Assembly (NCBI GenBank): GCA_030635945.1
Contig: DAOVXW010000007.1
Coordinates: forward strand, 1-11,862
Direction of reading: 5' to 3'
DNA length: 11,862 nucleotides
Source: Dehalococcoidia bacterium
Lineage (GTDB): Bacteria > Chloroflexota > Dehalococcoidia > Dehalococcoidales > G020351185
This document shows positions 7,711 to 11,862 of this stretch, piece by piece. The notes below the pieces were generated by a model. That model saw only the letters and a program-made list of their open reading frames with translations, searched no databases and was not told where the DNA came from. The stretch's first letter is position 1. Every line of letters starts with the position of its first letter. Position numbers and translations under genes: made by a program.

Positions 7711-8253
7711 TTATTTATTTTCTTCATTACCGCTGCCAACAGCTACCGTTGCCGGCCGTATAATCCTGTCGCGAAGTCTGTAACCCCTTTTCATTTCCTT
7801 TACCACTATTCCTTCCCTGCCCGGAGCGCTCATCGCCGCTTCGTGCAGATTCGGGTCAAACTGCTTGCCCTTCGTTTTTATCGGCGTAACGCCCTGGGCT
7901 TCAAGAACGCTGTGGAACTTGCGCTCAATAAGCCGGATACCCTCCGCCCAGGGGAGTTTTGCCAGTTTTGGCGGGATGGAACTCAATGCCCGCTCCAGGT
8001 CATCAAGGACGGGTAACAGATTGCAGATAAGCACCGAATTGGCGAACTCTTTCATCTCCTCTTTTTCCTGCTCGCTGCGTCGCTTGTAGTTGATAAAGTC
8101 TGCCTGAGTCCTCTGCCAGTTCTGCAGATGATTTTCCGCTTTAACCTTCTCTTCGCTTAAAGATTCCTTTAGAGCCTCTACATCTTCCGTTTCAATCAAT
8201 TCCTCTGCCGAATGCTTCATTTCTTCAGGTTGTTTTTCTTCCTGCACTAACAA
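7711..8253 (-). CDS. grpE: GrpE, nucleotide exchange factor for DnaK
   Basis: GrpE is a dimeric cytoplasmic factor that releases ADP from DnaK and so resets the chaperone cycle. The 180-residue protein begins with an acidic region (about 1-40), continues into the long dimerising coiled coil containing QADFINYKRRSEQEKEEMKEFAN (50-72), and then the DnaK-contacting beta domain. The beta domain holds the family signatures KQFDPNLHEAA (about 128-138) and the C-terminal GYRLRDRIIRPATVAV. The start is uncertain: TTG 8253 has GAGG of a GAGGGGGG run (8257-8264) about 7 nt upstream, while an in-frame GTG at 8247 could use the downstream G-run with 9-nt spacing. The choice changes the protein by only two residues. 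It lies 18 nt after hrcA and 38 nt before dnaK, clearly within one operon. Confidence 0.95.
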   Translation of the reverse strand: MLVQEEKQPEEMKHSAEELIETEDVEALKESLSEEKVKAENHLQNWQRTQADFINYKRRSEQEKEEMKEFANSVLICNLLPVLDDLERALSSIPPKLAKLPWAEGIRLIERKFHSVLEAQGVTPIKTKGKQFDPNLHEAAMSAPGREGIVVKEMKRGYRLRDRIIRPATVAVGSGNEENK

Positions 8254-8271
8254 TTACCCCCCTCGGGATCT

Positions 8272-9327
8272 TTAATTTTCAGTGATCTGCCGATCAACAC
8301 CCGGTAGCTCCCTGCCGTATAGCTCGGCTACCAGCCGGCTCATCATTGAAACTATATAACCGATGGTAGAAATAGTACGGGCATAGGGCATCCTGGTAGG
8401 ACCGACTATGCCTATCGTGCCAATCGCTTCATCAGACAGGCCATAGCGGCTGATAACAACGCTGCAATCCTGAATAGCCTCTTCCCTGTTTTCCTTGCCT
8501 ATAACCACCTGAACATCATAGGTATTAATTGCTTCGGGCAGTATGATATCCATCAGCTTTCGCTGCTCTATCAACCCAACCAGACCCGCTATCCGCTGGC
8601 CACCGGTATTAAACTCCGGTTGATTCATCAGGTAATGCAATCCGTCCAGGTAGGGTTCTTCATGTCCTCTTTTATCTTCAGCCTGCATTATTTTAAGCAG
8701 ACAATCGGTTATTCGCTGTTCGTTGTCCGGAAGTTTATCTCCTTTTGCACCAATCTGAGAAGCCGATAATCCGGAATAGGCTTCGTTCAATCCGGCGGCA
8801 AAGACTGTTAACTCATTTTGGGAAATCGGCTTGTCAAAGTTTACCAGTTGTTGCCTCAGAATAGCCCCGTTCAGCACGAGAACCACCAGTCCCAGGCAAC
8901 CCTGCAACGAAACCAGCTCCAGGTACTTAAGCTTGCAATCCGGTTGTTTTGGCATCGTCATGACGGCTACATTCTGTACCCGTTGCGCCAGCAGCGTTAC
9001 CGCCAGACCGAGCCATTCTTCAAGATTTTCTTCAACCTGGTGAAAAAGGTGATCTATCAGTCGCTTTTCCGCTACAGGCAGCTCTATATGGTTTAATGTA
9101 CCCACGTAATAACGATATCCCTTATCAGAAGGTATGCTGCCAGCTGCATGATGCTGACGGATTATATAGCCGTCACCTTCTAAAAATACCATTTCATTGC
9201 GGATAGTCGCCGAACTTACATCCAACCCACCATCGCCCACAATACTTGCCGACGATACCGGCACCGCCCTCGTTATATATTGCTTTGTTATAGACTTGAG
9301 TACTGTTGCCGTTCTTGGCTGCAACAT
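8272..9327 (-). CDS. hrcA: Heat-inducible transcription repressor HrcA
   Basis: HrcA binds the CIRCE operator as a dimer and represses class I heat-shock genes; its activity classically depends on GroEL. The protein has 351 residues, the usual length. An N-terminal winged helix carries the DNA-reading segment LDVSSATIRNEMVFLE (35-50) and then AAGSIPSDKGYRYYV (61-75). The body is a GAF-like fold ending with a conserved GPTRMPYARTISTIGYI stretch (about 311-327). The wing normally reads AGRxPTDKGYR; here the arginine is serine (AGSIPSD), an uncommon change in a conserved DNA-proximal loop. The start is ATG 9327, with AAAGGAGG at about 9333-9340 just downstream of a CIRCE element on the transcript. 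It is the first gene of the hrcA-grpE-dnaK-dnaJ operon and should be autoregulated. Confidence 0.95.
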   Translation of the reverse strand: MLQPRTATVLKSITKQYITRAVPVSSASIVGDGGLDVSSATIRNEMVFLEGDGYIIRQHHAAGSIPSDKGYRYYVGTLNHIELPVAEKRLIDHLFHQVEENLEEWLGLAVTLLAQRVQNVAVMTMPKQPDCKLKYLELVSLQGCLGLVVLVLNGAILRQQLVNFDKPISQNELTVFAAGLNEAYSGLSASQIGAKGDKLPDNEQRITDCLLKIMQAEDKRGHEEPYLDGLHYLMNQPEFNTGGQRIAGLVGLIEQRKLMDIILPEAINTYDVQVVIGKENREEAIQDCSVVISRYGLSDEAIGTIGIVGPTRMPYARTISTIGYIVSMMSRLVAELYGRELPGVDRQITEN

Positions 9328-9339
9328 CTCAACCTCCTT

Positions 9340-9366
9340 TTAGCAATCTAATGCTGAGACTGCTAA
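9340..9366 (-). promoter_or_regulatory. CIRCE operator (HrcA binding site)
   Basis: On the minus strand this reads TTAGCAGTC, nine spacer bases, then GATTGCTAA. It is the exact 9-9-9 layout of CIRCE (consensus TTAGCACTC-N9-GAGTGCTAA), with one base per arm off consensus. It lies just after the -10 box, at the expected transcription start, and abuts the hrcA Shine-Dalgarno. It is the operator by which HrcA should repress the operon. Confidence 0.93.
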
Positions 9367-9374
9367 AACAACTT

Positions 9375-9403
9375 AATTTACCATTTTTAGCCGTCATTGT
9401 CAA
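9375..9403 (-). promoter_or_regulatory. Sigma-A/sigma-70-type promoter of hrcA-grpE-dnaK-dnaJ
   Basis: On the minus strand, TTGACA (9398-9403) is followed by exactly 17 bases and TAAATT (9375-9380). Transcription would start near 9368, right at the edge of the CIRCE element, the normal arrangement for HrcA-repressed vegetative promoters. Confidence 0.8.
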
Positions 9404-9430
9404 GAGAAACCGCCTGTTTTTGCAAACCAT

Positions 9431-9459
9431 TTGACACCGTAAAAATTTAAATGTAGTAT
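9431..9459 (+). promoter_or_regulatory. Promoter of the divergent 397-residue membrane protein gene
   Basis: TTGACA (9431-9436), a 17-base spacer and TAGTAT (9454-9459) form a good vegetative promoter pointing away from hrcA. The predicted start near 9466 leaves a leader of about 33 nt before ATG 9499. The CIRCE lies more than 60 nt away, so direct HrcA control of this promoter is not expected. Confidence 0.7.
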
Positions 9460-9498
9460 TTGGCAAGCGGAAACCGGGAAATATGACGGGAAACTTAA

Positions 9499-10692
9499 AT
9501 GAGTACGCCTAAAATAATCGCGGTTGTTTTTATAAGCCTTCTATTGGTTCTGGCTCTTTTCATTTTCGGTCTCCTTTTCTCAATGAAAATGACTGCCCTC
9601 AGCGCAAGCTATACCATTTCCCGCATAGATAGCCTGCCGCTGGCATCGCTGGTTGAAGAGATAGAATTTGACGAAACCATAGAAGACAACCCGGAGCTGG
9701 TTAACCTTATCAGGAGCATTATCACCGAAAACGAAGCGGAGCTAAAGGAACGGATAGGTGAAAGCATTCATACCGTCTATGACTATCTAAACGGAAAATC
9801 CGAAGACCTGGATATGGCTTTAGTGCTGAAAAATACCATCCTTGACTCTGATTTTACTATCTCCATTATAGAAAAAACCGATCTCACCCCGCTGGTAAAA
9901 GAACTGGTTGCCGAAATGGCAAAGGAGGCGAGCCTGCCTTACGGTTTATCAATCAAAACACATATTGACGATATTACGCAGGACCTAGAACCATGGCTAA
10001 AGGAGCAGGCAACCGCTGCTATCCCATCTATCTATGACTATGCCCTGGGATTAAGCCAGAACACAGATATAGTAGTTCAGCTGGAGCCGGTCAGGGAAAC
10101 CCTGCGAAATTATTTGAGGCAGGATTTCCTGGAATCGCCACCGGCGAAGTATGCCGGGCTTTCTAAAGCCGAACTGGAGCAGAAATTTGAAGAGGATGTT
10201 TTTGCTGATTTTGCCGGTGATACCTGGCCAGCCATAGAGATAGATATGGAGCTGATGGACTCCGATATACCATCGGAAGTCGCCGAATCGCTGGCAGAAG
10301 TTGAGGAAGCGCTGTCCGAATCCAGAACATATGTCGGCTATTTCAATATCGTCTATGGTTTGCTTATCGGCTTTATAGTATTACTTATAGCCGGTATCAT
10401 CCTTCTTTACCGAGAGGTCAAGGGTCCCAGCCGTGTCCTGGGAGGTATTTTCCTCGGCTATGGTATCATCAATCTAATAGCCGTTTTCATCGCCCGCAGT
10501 ATAGCCAAAACGCAGCTGACGCAGCTTGATGACATTCCATCATCCATTCAGGCATGGCTTGCGCAGTTTGCCACCAGCTCCCTGACCCCGCTGCTTATAC
10601 TGGCTATCGTTCTTCTTATGACCGGGGCAGCTTTGCTGGCTGTTTCCTTTATCTATAGACGCAACCAGCCTCAAACGGTAACGTCTGAATAA
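9499..10692 (+). CDS. Unrecognised membrane protein with duplicated extracytoplasmic domain
   Basis: I do not recognise this 397-residue protein. It has an N-terminal hydrophobic anchor (about 5-28), a long acidic soluble part (about 30-278) and three C-terminal TM segments (about 283-304, 312-333 and 363-385). This topology would place the soluble part outside the cytoplasm. That part contains two similar units of about 80 residues: 43-115 and 124-202. They share a start (SLPLASLVEEI at 45-55; KTDLTPLVKEL at 126-136) and an end (IHTVYDYLNGKSEDLDM at 90-106; IPSIYDYALGLSQNTDI at 175-191). No catalytic motif or cysteine is visible. Only a weak GGGA (9488-9491) serves as ribosome-binding site. 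It is transcribed divergently from hrcA with its own promoter. Possible roles are cell-envelope stress sensing or surface structure, but this is speculation. Confidence 0.82.
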   Translation: MSTPKIIAVVFISLLLVLALFIFGLLFSMKMTALSASYTISRIDSLPLASLVEEIEFDETIEDNPELVNLIRSIITENEAELKERIGESIHTVYDYLNGKSEDLDMALVLKNTILDSDFTISIIEKTDLTPLVKELVAEMAKEASLPYGLSIKTHIDDITQDLEPWLKEQATAAIPSIYDYALGLSQNTDIVVQLEPVRETLRNYLRQDFLESPPAKYAGLSKAELEQKFEEDVFADFAGDTWPAIEIDMELMDSDIPSEVAESLAEVEEALSESRTYVGYFNIVYGLLIGFIVLLIAGIILLYREVKGPSRVLGGIFLGYGIINLIAVFIARSIAKTQLTQLDDIPSSIQAWLAQFATSSLTPLLILAIVLLMTGAALLAVSFIYRRNQPQTVTSE

Positions 10693-10721
10693 CTGCGCCT
10701 CAGGGAGTTCTGTTCCCAGCC

Positions 10722-10750
10722 TTAACCTTTTACGTCAGATATGCTATGCT
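10722..10750 (+). promoter_or_regulatory. Candidate promoter of the 113-residue membrane protein gene
   Basis: TTAACC (10722-10727), 17 bases and TATGCT (10745-10750) with an extended -10 TG two bases upstream (10742-10743). Each hexamer matches four of six consensus bases. It lies in the 111-nt gap after the preceding gene. Confidence 0.45.
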
Positions 10751-10803
10751 TAGACGGATTTACTCATTAAATTCAACACTATGCGATAGTTTGGAGTTAT
10801 GCT

Positions 10804-11145
10804 ATGAGACTGCCGGGTATCGGCGAAATTATCCTTATCATCATTGTTGCCGCCGTTGTCATACTGGGGGTTAAAATGTTCGGTACGCCGCCGAAAAGGA
10901 AAAGGAGGCGTGTTGTAGAATATGAAGATGAAGATGAAGACGAGACAGAGACTGAGGATAAAAGAATAAAAAAAGCCCGCCGTTCCCGCCGTGCCCAGAT
11001 TCTGGGTATAGTTGTCATTCTTATCGGGGCTGTTGTCATGCTATCCACCTTTACCATGGTTAAGTGGTTTTTCTGGGGCCCCTTAGGCGCCATTGCCCTT
11101 ATAGTCGTCGGCATCATAACCATCCTTATTGCCAGACGCAGATAA
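10804..11145 (+). CDS. Small unrecognised membrane protein with acidic/basic loop
   Basis: This is a 113-residue protein I cannot assign. Three hydrophobic segments are visible: about 6-27, 66-83 and 88-110. Between the first two is a highly charged loop: basic KRKRRR (31-36), an acidic run from EYEDEDEDETETED (39-52), then basic KRIKKARRSRR (53-63). The basic blocks next to the membrane segments suggest this loop is cytoplasmic by the positive-inside rule. The N-terminus (GIGEIILIIIVAAVVILG) recalls TatA, but the FG-hinge and amphipathic helix of TatA are absent and there are extra TM segments, so I do not call it TatA. The start ATG 10804 has TTGGAG at 10791-10796, 7 nt away. The preceding gene is also an unknown membrane protein, and NAD kinase follows. 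Confidence 0.75.
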   Translation: MRLPGIGEIILIIIVAAVVILGVKMFGTPPKRKRRRVVEYEDEDEDETETEDKRIKKARRSRRAQILGIVVILIGAVVMLSTFTMVKWFFWGPLGAIALIVVGIITILIARRR

Positions 11146-11165
11146 CTACACAGGCAGTTTAATCC

Positions 11166-11194
11166 TTGACACCCTGTATAGCCGATGATACACT
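11166..11194 (+). promoter_or_regulatory. Candidate nadK promoter
   Basis: TTGACA (11166-11171), a 17-base spacer and TACACT (11189-11194) preceded by TG at 11186-11187 (extended -10). The predicted start near 11201 gives a leader of about 50 nt. A TATAAT at 11241-11246, four bases before the ATG, lacks a matching -35 box and is a weaker alternative. Confidence 0.6.
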
Positions 11195-11249
11195 TCATTC
11201 TGCCTCATGTTCAAACTGATCCTCATCCTGAAAAACAGGTTATAATCTC

Positions 11250-11862
11250 ATGAAAAAAGTAGGTATTGTCTATCACCCGCTAAATAAAAGAGCCCCCGGG
11301 CTGGCTCAGAAAGTGGCCGAGTTTCTGGGCTCAGTTGGCGTTACCTGCTGGCTTTGCTCCGCCTGGGAAGGGCAACAAATAAGCAAGCAGCTAGCTGATA
11401 CAGAGCTGGTACTGACCATCGGCGGCGACGGCACTATATTGCGTACCGCCCAGGCATTAGTCTCTAACCCGATACCCATAACCGGTATCAATATGGGCCG
11501 GCTGGGCTTTCTTACCGAGATAGCCGCCGATGAAGCCATAGAGAAACTGCCCGCCCTGCTGGCCGGTGAAGGCTGGATTGACGAGCGGGCTATGCTTGAG
11601 GTCGAACTTGACGATTGTAAAGGGCAAACGGATAAGAGGTTATTTATTCTTAATGATGTCGTAATCGCCCGCGGCGAAATAGCCCGCATAATATCCGTTG
11701 AAGCCAGGATTAATGATGAACCGCTAACAACCTATAAAGCCGATGGCGTCATAGCCGCCACCGCTACCGGCAGCACCGGCTATTCACTGGCTTGCGGCGG
11801 CCCGATACTGCATCCGCAGGCACCACAATTCCTGCTTGTACCGATAGCACCCCACCTCAGCC
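11250..11862 (+). CDS. nadK: NAD kinase, N-terminal part (3' end outside window)
   Basis: NAD kinase phosphorylates NAD to NADP in the cytoplasm and is the only route to NADP. The frame is open from ATG 11250 to the window edge, giving 204 complete codons of a protein usually about 280-300 residues long. The diagnostic motifs are all in order: GGDGT (58-62) with the catalytic aspartate at 60, INMGRLGFLTE (80-90), the LND form of the NE/D motif (134-136) and ADGVIAATATGSTGYSLA (164-181), followed by GGPI (183-186). The N-terminus (MKKVGIVYHP) matches the family. Only a weak AGG (11237-11239) precedes the start, although an extended -10 promoter lies upstream. NADP made by this enzyme supports reductive biosynthesis, possibly including the GpsA reaction encoded in this window, but there is no operon link. 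Confidence 0.95.
   Translation, partial: MKKVGIVYHPLNKRAPGLAQKVAEFLGSVGVTCWLCSAWEGQQISKQLADTELVLTIGGDGTILRTAQALVSNPIPITGINMGRLGFLTEIAADEAIEKLPALLAGEGWIDERAMLEVELDDCKGQTDKRLFILNDVVIARGEIARIISVEARINDEPLTTYKADGVIAATATGSTGYSLACGGPILHPQAPQFLLVPIAPHLS

Noticed and set aside
9483..9512. Nine-codon ORF (ATG 9483 to TAA 9512) overlapping the start of the 397-residue protein gene
   Set aside because: It could act as a leader peptide, but it has no ribosome-binding site of its own and an ORF this short is expected by chance.
10701..10716. Weak GGGAG/TTCCC hairpin after the 397-residue protein gene as a terminator
   Set aside because: Only four Watson-Crick pairs plus one wobble and no T-tract, so it is not supportable.
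10804..10890. TatA-like protein
   Set aside because: The N-terminal GIGEIILI resemblance is short; the amphipathic helix is missing and two further TM segments are present.

Overview
The window looks like a core-genome segment of a bacterium from the Chloroflexota, most likely a Dehalococcoidia-type lineage. That placement is inference. It rests on the style of the proteins (GpsA with a GTTTWG nucleotide-binding loop, Der with GRQNVGKST, PlsY with GSGRIGGTN), moderate GC content and the gene neighbourhood. No rRNA or other phylogenetic marker is present to prove it. I see no phage, transposase, CRISPR or tRNA gene.

Left part, plus strand (1-4434): the 3' part of an ornithine carbamoyltransferase gene (argF) is followed closely by an unrecognised two-TM membrane protein. 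Next come der (ribosome-assembly GTPase), plsY (acyl-phosphate:glycerol-3-phosphate acyltransferase; its start overlaps the der stop by 4 nt) and gpsA (glycerol-3-phosphate dehydrogenase). GpsA makes the sn-glycerol-3-phosphate that PlsY acylates, so these two genes form the entry step of phospholipid synthesis.

Middle part, minus strand (4463-9403): a complete class I heat-shock operon in the order hrcA-grpE-dnaK-dnaJ. It is preceded by a TTGACA-N17-TAAATT promoter and a 9-9-9 CIRCE operator directly in front of the hrcA ribosome-binding site. HrcA should repress its own operon, and DnaK/DnaJ/GrpE form the refolding machine. The 219-nt dnaK-dnaJ gap holds a terminator-like hairpin just after dnaK and a perfect 29-nt palindrome further on, so dnaJ is probably expressed separately from dnaK or at a lower level. 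gpsA and dnaJ converge with only 28 nt between their stop codons.

Right part, plus strand (9431-11862): a divergent promoter serves a 397-residue membrane protein whose extracytoplasmic part contains two similar ~80-residue units. It is followed by a small three-TM protein with a strongly acidic then basic loop, and by the first 204 codons of NAD kinase (nadK), which runs off the window. Each of these three genes has its own candidate promoter with 17-bp spacing.

Most of the window is ordinary housekeeping DNA. I did not find a convincing undescribed multi-gene system. The items most worth a second look are the two unknown membrane proteins next to the heat-shock operon, the dnaK-dnaJ intergenic structures and the proline/glycine repeat tail of DnaK. 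No stretch longer than 300 nt lacks a gene.
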